DNA of 64,000 bases from Rhizoctonia solani (lineage: Eukaryota > Basidiomycota > Agaricomycetes > Cantharellales > Ceratobasidiaceae). Shown in pieces: positions 51,286 to 61,773 of the stretch (its first letter is position 1; each line of letters starts with the position of its first letter). Below the pieces are notes generated by a model. It had not been told where the DNA came from and did no database searches. It worked only from the letters and a program-made list of their open reading frames with translations. Location of the stretch: contig NC_057378.1 in assembly GCF_016906535.1 (NCBI RefSeq), positions 620,001-684,000 of the forward strand. The letters run 5' to 3'. Made by a program: the position numbers and the translations under genes.

Positions 51286-53155
51286 ATGTCCTCTCCTCCA
51301 AGTTCTCACCACGAGAAACATGATGAGAAGCATGTCGAAGATGTCCACCTCGAAGCCAACGACGGTGGATTCGATGCCGTGAGGGATAAGCAACTCATGT
51401 AAGTTTTGTCTTTTTTACATTTTTCACACCAGGCACTGATCTCCTTCTCCGTTCCAGGCGTCGTGTCGACTGGCGCTTAATGCCCATTCTTTGTGTTCTC
51501 TATGCTCTCTCGCTCATTGACCGTGTGAACCTTGGGAGTGCCCGAGTAGAAGGTCTTGGTGTGACGCTCAAGTTTGAAGGTTACAAGAATAACAAGTACT
51601 CGATTGCTCTGCTCGTCTTTTTCATCGGTTACTTTTTGTTCGAATTGCCTTCGACGCTCGTCTTGCGTCGCTTGCACCCCCGTAACTTCCTTACGATTAT
51701 CATCATACTCTGGGGGGCTACGACCCTCGGAATGGGCTTTGTTCACAGCTGGAAGACACTCGCCGTCTGTCGTGCCATTCTCGGCTCGCTCGAGGCTGGA
51801 TTTTTCCCAGCCTGTGTGTACCTAATCTCATCGTGGTATAAGCGTTATGAAGTCCAACAACGCTTATCGGTGTTTTACATGTCAAGTGGTACGTACACGC
51901 TAGCTGCGCCTGGGCGCCACAATTCCAATTGTGATCTGATCGATACTTCTTCTAGTCTTGGCGTCGGGCTTCGCATCGATCCTCGCATATGGCCTCGCAC
52001 GTATGCATGGCCTTGGCGGTCTTGAAGGATGGCGATGGATTTTTATTATGCTTGGAATAGTCACAATTGTCGCTGGGGCTATTGGCTGGCTTCTTATTGT
52101 CGATTTCCCAGACAAGGCCAATTTCTTAACCGAGGAGGAACGTCAGCACGGTAAGTTCTGATTGGTTACTCAATTTTGATGTGGGGCCGTAATTGGTGTC
52201 ATTATTCAGTAATTCGCCGATTAAACCGTGACCGTGGTGATGGCGAGCACGACCCACTTACGACAAAAAAGGTCTTGTCTCACTTGTCTGACTGGAAGAT
52301 CTGGACTCTGGCCGTCGCATTTGCATGCTCGACCATGCCTGCTTATTCGCTTGCCTACTTTATGTGAGTATTTGCCAAATCAGCCTCAGAAGCCGAGTTA
52401 TTGATGTCAGTCCAGCCCTGTTATCCTACGTGGTCTTGGGTTCTCTGTCGCGCTCTCGAACATTCTCGTTGCACCACCGTATGTCCTTGCTGTCATGCTC
52501 GCGTTGGCGACTTCCTGGGTTAGTAGGCTATCTCATTCTGCTCGGTGCTAGACTAATTGGCGTTTTATGTAGTGGTCTGACAAGATCCGTCTCCGGACGC
52601 CATTTATCATTGCTCACTCGCTCATCGCGATCACCGGGTTCACAATTGTTCTGCATGCACATGGCAATGGCGTAAAGCTTTTCGGAACATTCCTGGCTGT
52701 TGCAGGCACTCAGCCTCAAATGCCATTCATTATTGGTTTGCTTCAGAACAAGTGAGTGGACCGTAATGAGTTATTAGGATAGACATTGAGGCCTATTTTG
52801 TACAGTATTGTGAGCAGTTCGAAGCGCGCTGTCGCATCAGGAGTTCAGGTGGCATTTGGAGCAATAGGTGGTATTGCTGCTTCTACTGTATAGTAAGTTG
52901 GCCCCTCATTTGTCAATCACACATCCTAATGGGTTGTTCTATAGTCAAGAAAAGGATTCTCCCAGATATGTCAATGGTCTCAGAGCGACCATCATTTTCC
53001 ACGCTGGCCTTATTGTAACCGTATGCGCAGTCGCATTTGCATTCCATCTCAAGAATAAGGACCTGGACCGAGAAGCCGCCCTGAGACCTCAGGCGGAGTT
53101 GGAGGCGATGAATGAAAAGGAGCGAGCGTTGGCAACTTGGAGGCACACCATTTGA
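51286..53155 (+). CDS. MFS transporter, anion:cation symporter family (allantoate/nicotinate permease type)
   Basis: A 12-helix plasma-membrane carrier of the Dal5/Tna1 group, which takes up organic anions such as allantoate, nicotinate or pantothenate. The start MSSPPSSHHEKHDEKHVEDV is hydrophilic. Then RVDWRLMPILCVLYALSLID (family motif at helix 1) leads to RVNLGSARVEGL and YSIALLVFFIGYFLFELPS. Next come GFVHSWKTLAVCRAILGSLE, AGFFPACVYLISSWY, LEGWRWIFIMLGIVTIV, DWKIWTLAVAFACSTM and AYFIPVILRGLGFSVALSN. The chain ends PRYVNGLRATIIFHAGLIV and a charged tail (NKDLDREAALR). Introns are short; the acceptor at the YF-IPVIL joint uses TCCAG just after a competing CAG. The frame is clean throughout, unlike that of the sugar carrier at 38188. 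Confidence 0.91.
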
Positions 53156-54770
53156 TATTGAGGGTTATATGAGTTTCAGATAATTGTGTACGAATGTGAT
53201 GACTGGATGTACTTTATTGGTTACGAAAATTCATGGGTCTGGGTTTGTGAATCAAAAAGGCCTTCTTGCCTTTAATGGAATTCTAAGCGCGGTGGTTTTC
53301 ATCAGCCTGATGAATGTATTTGTCCTCCAGTAAACCGTGATCTTACTCTGCAATCAAGTGTGCAATGCGCACAGCGGACCAGCCTCGCCTAGTATACTTT
53401 ATTTGGATGCCATCTCCTATGCGCCTCGTTCATAAATTGATCATTCACTCGGAACCAGGCATACCTATTTTGAGTGCTTGTTAATTAGCTTTGGGTCGAG
53501 CCAAGAAGGGGGAGACTCCAATATAAATGGGTGGCCAGGATGCCCCCAATCAAAGAAAGAGAAGACCGAATGATATGGAAACTATAACTATTACCTGGAT
53601 GAGATCTTCTGTTAATTGGATGTTGACCTTGGATAGCTATAGGTACATGTACACAGTTGATTCCCCCAGCTGTGTCAACCTACCCGAAATGGCATTGGTG
53701 CCGCTTCCAAGGGGTCCTGTTCCTCACACGGTATCCCCTTGACAGCTTCGATCATAGCCACAAAATCAAGATTGAACATCGCGGGTTGGGTGAACAACCG
53801 CAGCCTGTATCGGTTAGAAGGTCCCGGTTCCAGATCATATGCTTGCCATCCGCGCTTGGCTTCGATAGCATTTCACTGAATGTATAGCAATCTTACTGGA
53901 AATTCGACAATGGTCACACTGGACCCTTTCAATCTCCGACATGGGGGTTGGCGTGTCATTCTGGATAGCTGACCTATACAGTGGATTTCATTCCATCATC
54001 ACAAACGACAGGTCTAAGGATCAACGAGACCATCGGTCTGATTTTATCCCTAGGCCTGGATGATCAGCAGCCCATGATAAACAAGGTTGTGCTTCGGATA
54101 TCAGGTTCACAGGTCACTGACAATCAACCTCGAAGGTTAAATGGGTTCTATGAACGCTGTAGCAATAGTTATCCATCGCAGTGATGCAGTAACTCTAATA
54201 GAGCCAGGGCTATGGATCTCATCCGGGTGAGTATCAGTGATGGTCTGATACATGGATTGGCGCAAACCCCGCATAGTCTACGATGAGCTCCATATATGCC
54301 CTCCAACGTCAACGTGGAGCAAAGTCAGCTGGGGCTCCCTTCTGTATCGAACAATATGTTTGTCTAAATTGATAATAGATAGTTGGAATCTTTTATCGTG
54401 ACGAAGAACAGTAGTGCTGGTCATAGGCACAGCCCAATGCATAGACAGCAAGGTGTGGGAGGTCTTGAGAAGGTCTTGTTGATGTAAGTGTAATGGAGTT
54501 GGTATTCGTAAGCAGAATATAGCGAAGGATGAAAGGGGAATGAATATGCACACCCAGGAAACACAACGTGTTGGACTGAGTAACTCGAAGCCGCACATAC
54601 CAAAAATAGGATCAATCTGATCGGAAGACCTGAAATACGGGCGTATATAGAGCAGAGAACAACCACAACAGAGATCAAGCACAAACCTTGTTTCGATTGA
54701 CATGTCTTTCATAATAACTTATCTGAAAAAGACAATCTAGTTCGAAGATGGTCAGTAACGTTAACTCCTC
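53156..54770. other. Intergenic, 1.6 kb without a supported gene
   Basis: The longest frame (minus strand 54278-54712, 144 codons) has no start context, no domain and no compositional support. I see no repeat apart from the palindrome that begins at its right edge. Confidence 0.45.
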
Positions 54771-55014
54771 TGCAAAGAAGAATTTGGATGGAGGGCGCTC
54801 AGTGTGTCATAATACACTCCCCAGGCTCCTCAAGCTTTGAAAGCCCAAAGAAGAGTTCATAGGACGCAATCTGTCTCAAAAATAGTAAGCATAGGTATTA
54901 CTATTGTTGGGACAGATTGTGTCCCATGAACCCTTTTTGGGCTTCTGAAGTTTGATGAGCTTGGCGGTGCATTATGACACCCTGAGCGCCCTCCGTCCAA
55001 ACCCGTTTTTGCCG
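54771..55014. repeat. Long imperfect inverted repeat (arms about 118 nt, 9-nt loop)
   Basis: The left arm 54771-54888 and the reverse complement of the right arm 54898-55014 match at roughly four of five bases by eye. Perfect blocks include GGAGGGCGCTCAG, TGTCATAAT, AGAAGCCCAAA-like stretches, CAATCTGTC and AATAGTAA next to the loop GCATAGGTA. A transcript across it would fold into a long hairpin. The right arm stops 45 bp before a TATATATA box of the zinc-finger gene. No target-site duplication is obvious. It could be a foldback/MITE-type element, a hairpin small-RNA source, or a regulatory structure. Confidence 0.85.
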
Positions 55015-55059
55015 AGTCTCCAATAGTCTAGCGCACCACCGACTGATGTTATTCTCAGC

Positions 55060-55067
55060 TATATATA
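55060..55067 (+). promoter_or_regulatory. TATA box of the zinc-finger gene
   Basis: TATATATA lies 57 bp before a 5'-UTR intron donor (55124) and 125-132 bp before the ATG at 55192. Confidence 0.5.
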
Positions 55068-55123
55068 CCAGTAAGTCGTATCGATACCAACTACACACCT
55101 CACATCCTCCTCAGTATAGAGCC

Positions 55124-55188
55124 GTAAGTACACTGTGCTACCAGCCGAACGATCGACCAGTAATGCCACTCACTAACATACTACGCAG
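55124..55188 (+). other. Intron in the 5' leader of the zinc-finger gene
   Basis: GTAAGT donor at 55124, CACTAACA branch-like site near 55171-55178 and CGCAG acceptor at 55188, three bases before the ATG. Confidence 0.55.
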
Positions 55189-55191
55189 ATA

Positions 55192-56237
55192 ATGACTAGC
55201 TTGAACAGCCCGGAAGCTCAGCCGCTGTACTCGCTTTCATATACAGCACAAGGTACGTGCCCTAATCTTGGACTCAGCCAGGGATGACAAGTCAATGATA
55301 TTCCTAGAAGGACGCTTTGATTTGCCGTTCCTCCCCTCTGCATATATCTCTGAGCTGCCCAGCGACCATTTATACGGTGAGGTTAAAATGAAGCGTGTGT
55401 AGATAATTCAGCTAAACGATAACCCCACAGCTCAGTCACAATGCTTACTACCTTACAGCTCAACGCTATTCACAAGCTTCGGCCAGAGAATACCTTATCT
55501 CGGGGTGTCCCAGCAGGGTCTCGATACGTTTGCAATGGGGTCTTTTGGTTCATCCCAGAATGTGGAAGTTGAGCGCCAATGCCAGGTTAATATTGATAGT
55601 ATTTCGGTACCTAGCTTCTGACGAACGATAATCTATAGGATATGTTACTACCCAATGGATTGTCTCATCATGACCGGCAGTTGGATCGAACATTTCAACC
55701 CCAAACCATATATCCGGTTGGGGTTCCTGGATGTGCTTTACCCGCAGATCGTGCATCAGTAACCAGCCAACCACTTCTAAGACATGGATCGACCCAGGGG
55801 GATATCGATATATGGGTGAACAGAATGCATGAGCGTGGAAGAACGAGCAATTTACAACTTAAGTCGGGGTTTTCCTGTCCAATCGCCTCGTGCGGAAAGC
55901 TGCGCCGAAGGCCCAGTGAAATGAAAGTAAGTTCTTAAACCATGTTAGAGCTGCAGGGTGATCGGATATTGACGAAATATTGTATAGACTCATTTGTATT
56001 TTCATTTTAACATCAAACGTAGGTCTACTTTAACTTGGGTGGATCTTGTAATTCTTACACATTCAATACTGTACTCTTTGAACAGCGTTTATATGCCAAT
56101 GCTCCAAACGCTTTTCTACTAAAGCTAACCTCAAGAGGCATCTCGTAAAGAACTGTGAACGGAATAAAGGTACACTGATACAGGAAGGGTATTTGCCTGA
56201 GCCCCTAGTATACGAGCCCGCCATTCTTGGAGATTAG
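55192..56237 (+). CDS. C2H2 zinc-finger protein
   Basis: A likely DNA-binding regulator. It starts MTSLNSPEAQPLYSLSYTAQ at 55192, and five exons give about 240 residues. The first 180 residues are Ser/Gln/Pro-rich with no domain. Finger 1 reads FSCPIASCGKLRRRPSEMKTHLYFH (C-x4-C ... H-x3-H). The next exon gives finger 2, FICQCSKRFSTKANLKRHLVKNC. There the two Cys are only one residue apart (C-x-C instead of C-x2-C) and the last ligand is Cys. The linker HFNIKR between fingers fits the family. The end is YEPAILGD. The second finger is either degenerate or hit by a small deletion at the splice joint. Promoter features: TATA box, leader intron and the long palindrome directly upstream. Target genes unknown. 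Confidence 0.8.
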
Positions 56238-56675
56238 AAGGCGGAGATTAACTTTTCAAGTTCTCTTGTATTAGATACTAGCGGGTGATTACACTTCATC
56301 TGTTATGTAAAGATTATTCACACATGTTCTCCAGCTATCGACTATGTGTATATGTCGTCTACGTCTACTACACATGTACAACTTGTCCCAATTCTTCCTA
56401 TTAGTTATTTATCTACACGCGAGCCGTCTGACTTGATTATTTTTTGATGCGCCTCAAGTCTATGAGGCCTATTTGGGCGCGGAGATCTCATGAATTTGAG
56501 ACACGATGAGCACTGATATGATGAAATCGAACGGCGACATCTTCGCAGTCGTGTGAGGTTGTTCGCTTGGATAGGTAGGAGAGCGAATTTATGCATCCAA
56601 ATTCGGCTGACAAGCGCCAGGATTATATCACGTGTTGTCCAGTCAAAACCGTATAAACCAGACGTGAACTAATCT
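56238..56675. other. Intergenic, zinc-finger gene to tafazzin
   Basis: No gene. CACGTG lies at 56629-56634, 42 bp before the tafazzin ATG. Confidence 0.5.
56629..56634. promoter_or_regulatory. CACGTG E-box before tafazzin
   Basis: The same hexamer lies at comparable distance from the starts of PRP43 and TAF1. Confidence 0.4.
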
Positions 56676-57918
56676 ATGAGTATTGGGTCCCGCCTCACTA
56701 TCGCGACTGTAGCTCTGGGCAGCAAGTTCTTCTTAAACACTGCATGTGCGAGTGTCAAGATTCATGGACTAGATCACCTCCTCACTGCCTTGGATGAGGC
56801 TGGTCGAAAGGACAGAGGCATAATTACCGGTAAGTCGAAATGAGATATATGGACCTTGTTCATAAACTGTGTCAATTATTACCAGTGGCAAATCACATAT
56901 CGGTGTAGGTAAGCTGTGTTCCGAAAGCCGAATCAATAATTCATCGAGTTGCAAACACCACAGGGTTGACGACCCAGTCGCATGGGGCGCGCTTCCTACC
57001 AGGCATTGTATATTGAACCCGCGAAACATGAGGTGGACACTGGGCGCGTCAGATATCATGTTTACCAACCCGTAAATACGTCTGGTCCAAATACCTGATG
57101 GTCGGACTCACACATGTACAGCGTTTACAATTGGTTTTTTCGCAACGGGCAAGTCATCGAAACGGTCAGAGGCGCTGGCGTTCATCAACCTGCCGTCGAT
57201 ATCGCGGTGGATAGATTAAATTCTGGTGCATGGGTATGTGATATAGCCTAATATACAATTAGACAATGATTGAGTACTATGTCAGGTCCATGTGTTTCCT
57301 GAAGGCAAAGTTAATCAAGGTTCTTGTCAGCCTGGCGGCAAGCTGTTACGATTCAAGTGGGGCGTGTAAGTGGTTCTTTTTCGGGAAGCTGTTCAATGTG
57401 AAACGAACGCATTTCAGAGGCCGAATGATAATGTCGACAACCAAAACCCCCGTAATTATCCCCATGAATATATCAGGTATGCATGTCTCACAAACCATTG
57501 AAGCAGGTATGCCTCACCCTGTGTGGTATTCATTATAGGGCTGGAAAAGGTGATGCCCGAGCCTCGTCGATTTAAATTTTTGCCTCGCCCGGGGCATCAT
57601 ATATCGATTACGTTTGGAGATCCGGCGGCATTGACGCAGCAGGTCGACAGGTTGGTGCAAGAGTGGCGATCAAGTCGTCCCTCAATACGGTCGGTAGAGA
57701 CATCTACAAATGTGCCGCCACTAGTACGTGACACCGTCGTGTCAGAACTAGCAGGCGATGTCGATACGGCACGTTTATCTGGACAAGTTCGCAAACAGGC
57801 CATAGATAATCTGGGGAAGGAGATAGATTGGACAGATGAAGAGATAGCACGAGTCAGCATCGTGGCGCTCCTTCAGGACGGCGTGGCTCGCCTGGCACTC
57901 GATGCTCATCCTTTGTAG
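56676..57918 (+). CDS. TAZ1: Tafazzin, mitochondrial phospholipid-lysophospholipid transacylase
   Basis: Remodels the acyl chains of cardiolipin in mitochondrial membranes. It starts MSIGSRLTIATVALGSKFFL. Exons then give IHGLDHLLTALD and RKDRGIITVANHISVVDDP, the NHxxxxD acyltransferase motif. Next are VAWGALPTRHCIL, RWTLGASDIMFTNPVYNWFF, GQVIETVRGAGVHQPAVD, HVFPEGKVNQG (second motif, FPEG), LLRFKWGVGRMI and TKTPVIIPMNISGLEKVMPE. The C-terminal part LPRPGHHISITFGDPAALTQ and a helical tail end in LDAHPL. Seven short introns, all canonical. The frame is intact, and the size (about 300 residues) fits fungal Taz1. Convergent with the methyltransferase, 111 bp between stops. Confidence 0.93.
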
Positions 57919-58029
57919 ACTGAATTGAACTATCGACAGGCACGTTTTCAAGCCTTTGAGCTAGTTTATTGAGTTTAATCACATAGATGTAACTCCTTAA
58001 TATTGGTGATATATATGAACTACTTGGAC

Positions 58030-58871
58030 TATTGCTCGCACGCTTTGACAAATCGCCCAACCTGATGAAAAAACATATTATCTGCTTGCTTCTCTCCAGG
58101 CTTGTCCCACATATCGGTCGTTTCCCACGCTCCGGCAGACAACATTATCGCGGGTGTATCCCGGTCCAATCGACATCCGTCAAATGCGGCCGCCCAAAGG
58201 GGCGTAAGTAGCCGCTGCCATGTTCTGGAAGATCATGCAATAAGCATATTTCATTTAGAAACAAGTGCAAACAGAGCTCACCGAACATCTGGTAAGGGAT
58301 TAGCTATATGCTCGTACCACAAGAATTGTCCGCCTGATTTTAACACTGATTTGATTAATGCAGATGCTGCGGCCTTAGGATCGGGAACAGTGCATAGCGT
58401 AAGGATCGAAACGATTGTGTCCACACAATGCTCTCCACCCAACGTGGCCAGTATCACTTCAGCCTCCTCTGCCCCACATCCCAAAACAAAAACCTCTTCT
58501 GCCTTGTATCCGTGTTTCTGTGCCATGTCTCGAATCTCGTTGTGCATACGGACATTTGGTTCGATCGCTATGTACTTGGTCACCCGGGTACGGTCCAAAT
58601 AGGGAATCGTATGTCCATGGCCAGCCCCAATGTCGAGGACAACCCCATATGCATGAGGTCGAACCAGTGATTCCTTTACTTCTCTGGCTCCCTCATCAAC
58701 CATTGGTGCAAATTTTTCCCAAACGAAGGAGAAGAAGAGGCGGGACAGCTCCGAGGGATAAAATAGTAACCTGGGCTGAGCTATGATAGTTCCCCATGTT
58801 CGTGGGACGCCATGCTTTATAGCCAACCAAAGGTCAGGAAAGAGACCGTACAGAGGGGCCAGACGTAGCAT
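58030..58871 (-). CDS. Class I SAM-dependent methyltransferase, METTL7-like
   Basis: The first exon starts MLRLAPLYGLFPDLWLAIKH at 58871, with a hydrophobic N-terminal stretch that may anchor it to membrane or lipid droplets, as in METTL7 proteins. The Rossmann motif I is VVLDIGAGHGHTIPYLD, motif II is IAIEPNVRMH (acidic Glu for the ribose), and post-I blocks are CVDTIVSILTLCTVPDP and GGQFLWYEHI. After one intron the end reads TWQRLLTPLWAAAFDGCRLDRDT and continues to the stop at 58030-58032. The WxxLFDGCxLxRDT block is typical of this family, some of which methylate thiols. Substrate unknown. Confidence 0.87.
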
Positions 58872-59073
58872 TTTAGTCTTATGATGGAAGTAGTCATAAA
58901 GTGGAGGTTATCTACTGTTAAATTGGTATTTTCAGCGCTTACTTTAGCGATAGATCCACTATACCAGGGTCCAGGCTCAGGGTGCGGTGTAACCCTAATG
59001 CATATCGGTCACCACCTCATCGTTCCGCAACCACCACAACGACCTTTGTGCCCGAAAAATATTAGTAATTGCC

Positions 59074-60402
59074 ATGGATAACTGGGCTAAACTCTCCAGC
59101 GGAATCGCAAGCTTGAATATCGGCCAGAACGCTGGCAAATTTGCCAAGGGGTTCGGCACTCAGGTCCAACAGGCCCGGTTGGTGAATAATCGTGTCGTGA
59201 TAGAGCTGATTGTCTGATGTGGTTTGCGTTATTCATGTTAGTGAGAGATTTGGTGCCGTTGCACCTGAAGATATCACCGAGCTCCCGCAAGGTGTGTGAG
59301 CTCCACAAAAAATACGATTTGATTTTGAGATTGACTCGCGCAGAGTACAAGGACCTTGAAGCACGTGTGGACGCCTTACGCGCCGTTCATCTGAACGTGC
59401 TACGGTTAGCCGTCTGTGGCCTGGCTATATGGTCAATCGACTTATTCTATTACCTAATTCCAGAATTACGAAGACCTACGAAAGCGAGACTTACGACTAT
59501 CCAACCCAGATTCAAGAATCCTTGTCCGAATTCTCAACCAGTATATCTCACACGGTTTCCAATTTTGCAGCCAGCAACCTCAAGGGGACATCACTTCCCG
59601 CTCCTCCCCAATCTCCCCCACCAAAGACCGTTCACAAGACATTGCCACATGCCCTTAGTCGTACAGCATCTTCATCTGCAGCTACCCTCTCAAGCGGTCC
59701 AGGTGCTCAAGACGAGGCTCGTTTGATCAAGGCTCTCGGCGGAATCGCTGCTGGATACGAGAAGGTGATGATTTTTGGTTATCAACTTGGCGGGTGTTTT
59801 CTAACGCCTCGCCCCAGGTTGGAGAGGCTCGCCTGAGCCAAGACGACCACATTCGTCAATATTTCCTACAGCCTTGGCAAGCGACTCTTAATACATCCAT
59901 CGCAGTGGCTATGAAGGCGCGTCAGGCCGTCAAAGTTAGCCGTCTTGAACTTGATTCCGCCAAACAAGGGTATGGTCTATTTTAGGTACTGAATCTCATT
60001 GCAATATTAATACAGCTTTGATAGCCTAAAGAATGCGGCCCCCACTCGCCAAGAGCAGGCGCGACTCGAGGTTGAGAATGCCGAAGATGACTTGGTGCAA
60101 AAGACCGAGGTCGCCATTAGCATGATGAAAGCTGTGCTCGAAAACGTGAGATTGATTTATGCTCGATTTATCAAATCTAACTCGAGAGCATACTAGCCGG
60201 AGCCCTTGAAGAATCTTAATGAACTTATCAAGGCACAATTGATTTTCTATTCTACTGCCGCGGAAGCTCTATCTTCAGTTCAAGGAGAATTAGAGGAACT
60301 CAGTGTTGCTGCGGAAGGTGATTACAGGTATGATCGACTGCTCGCTATTAATTTGGACGCTTCTCACCCTGGTCGACCATCAGGAAATCTCGCGATCATT
60401 AA
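59074..60402 (+). CDS. BAR-domain protein (Gvp36-like)
   Basis: A membrane-curving coiled-coil protein. It starts MDNWAKLSSGIASLNIGQNA at 59074. Helix 1 is KGFGTQVQQARERFGAVAPE, then ITELPQEYKDLEARVDALRA and VHLNVLRLARITKTYESETY. A Ser/Pro loop (SLPAPPQSPPPK) follows, then DEARLIKALGGIAAGYEKVG, ARLSQDDHIRQYFLQPWQAT, LNTSIAVAMKARQAVKVSRL, ARLEVENAEDDLVQKTEVAI and LNELIKAQLIFYSTAAEALS, ending DYRKSRDH at 60400-60402. This is the arrangement of fungal Gvp36-type BAR proteins, including IRQYFLQPWQ and ELIKAQLIFYS. About eight short introns with canonical ends. It probably works in vesicle or Golgi/endocytic traffic. Convergent with the AA9 gene. Confidence 0.87.
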
Positions 60403-60845
60403 ATCGCCATCGATTGAAGCTCGAAAGTAAGGTTTATAGATCTTCAGCTGAACAACGTGGATCTCTCTCTCGTGTATGCGATGTCCTGTTACTTTTTGTA
60501 TCGGTTTTACGTCAGATATGTGAACAGTCTAAATGAAAGTTATTTGTTTGATACGACCACTGGACATCAGACTTGTTGGCTCCGAATTAAGGAATGTCTT
60601 CAATCTTCAGTAAGGACACTTGCCTCACGCAAACGTGTATGTGATATACGCTTTCTGTCTTTCTTGCAACCGAAGATTTTGTACACTAAAAAAGGAACTA
60701 TATACAAGGGATGTCCAAGCTTTCCATCTAGCAAGTGAAAGGACGGGGCCCAGGGATGGTATAGGTAGATTGGCCGCTGTAGAGGTTATAGGTGCTAGAG
60801 TGGGCAATATTTAGTTGAGAGCTTCTTCATAAAAGGAAAGGGAAC

Positions 60846-61711
60846 CTACATGCCGGGGTCAGAGCTCTTGTATGCTCCAGGAATCGACACTGTTGCAGGG
60901 GTCTTGGATCCTCCGCCTGTGACACGGATTTGGGCGCATTCCATATACTATGTGATAGATTACAAGGCATCAATACCTCTGAGGAGCATCATTAGATAAA
61001 TGGCTTACCAATTGGGCACCAGGGTAGGAGGACGCCGCGTGCAGAGCAATAAGCTCGCCACGGAAGAGGTAGTCTCCAGCAGGGATACAGCTCGGTACCG
61101 TGACAGTGAGCTTACCGCCATTGGCGATGAGGTTGTCTACCGCCCACTTTCCACCGGAGAGGCCAGCCTCATAAATCTTGAACCATCCAGAGGCTAAGCA
61201 AGGATGTCAAACATGTGTAAAATTCAATGTTTAACAGAAGCTTACTGGGTGCTGCAGAAGTGCCAGCGTTGCTGACTTTGGCCATATAAACCATGATAGG
61301 TCCCTTGTGGCTCGCATCAATGACATCTGGTTGGCCCGCTCAGAATCTCGAATATACGCTGAATTCATGTATACATGCCGTTGGATCCCGAAGTGAGAGT
61401 ATGTCCCCAGCGGAGGGTAACCTGTGAGCCCGCGGGAACTGAGCAGACGTTAGGAGAAACGGTGTCGAGGGCGTTCGGGCTACCGTTGCAGCTCATAGAA
61501 GAGCTACTGACATCGGTGATGGGACCATCGTAAGAGGGAAGGCGCATGCAGTTGTGGTTTCCTTGAGAGACACCGTTGACGGCTATTAATCATCAGTAAG
61601 GAGTCTGCGAGAGTAGTTCTCCATGATGTACTCACAGATCTCCTGGAAGATAGTATGCGCAGATGCACATCCGGCGACGGCGAAGAGAGCGGCGGCAGTA
61701 GCGAACTTCAT
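60846..61711 (-). CDS. AA9 lytic polysaccharide monooxygenase
   Basis: A copper enzyme that cleaves cellulose or related glucans by oxidation outside the cell. The signal peptide [18 protein letters not shown] ends right before His-Thr-Ile-Phe, so the mature chain starts with the copper-brace His. Then come [78 protein letters not shown] (second copper His in SHKGP), [29 protein letters not shown], and [20 protein letters not shown] with the axial Tyr. The end is [10 protein letters not shown]. No CBM1 is attached. One intron (61339-61378) needs a GC donor. A TATA box lies 54-62 bp upstream. Regioselectivity cannot be read by eye. Confidence 0.92.
61339..61378 (-). other. Probable GC-AG intron in the AA9 gene
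   Basis: On the sense strand AACG|GCATGT .. CTGAG|CGGGCC joins SGSN to [14 protein letters not shown]. No GT donor keeps the frame. At 40 nt it is short for this genome, so the exact limits are less certain. Confidence 0.5.
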
Positions 61712-61764
61712 GGTAAGAAAAAGGGTTTGTGAGCTTGGTGCCTAATCTGTTCAATATTGTGCCT

Positions 61765-61773
61765 TTTTATATC
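61765..61773 (-). promoter_or_regulatory. TATA box of the AA9 gene
   Basis: The minus strand reads ATATAAAAA, 54-62 bp before the ATG at 61711. Confidence 0.55.

Noticed and set aside
54278..54712. 144-codon minus-strand frame
   Set aside because: Cys/Ile/Ser-rich with no family pattern, no promoter and no exon partners. Likely chance.
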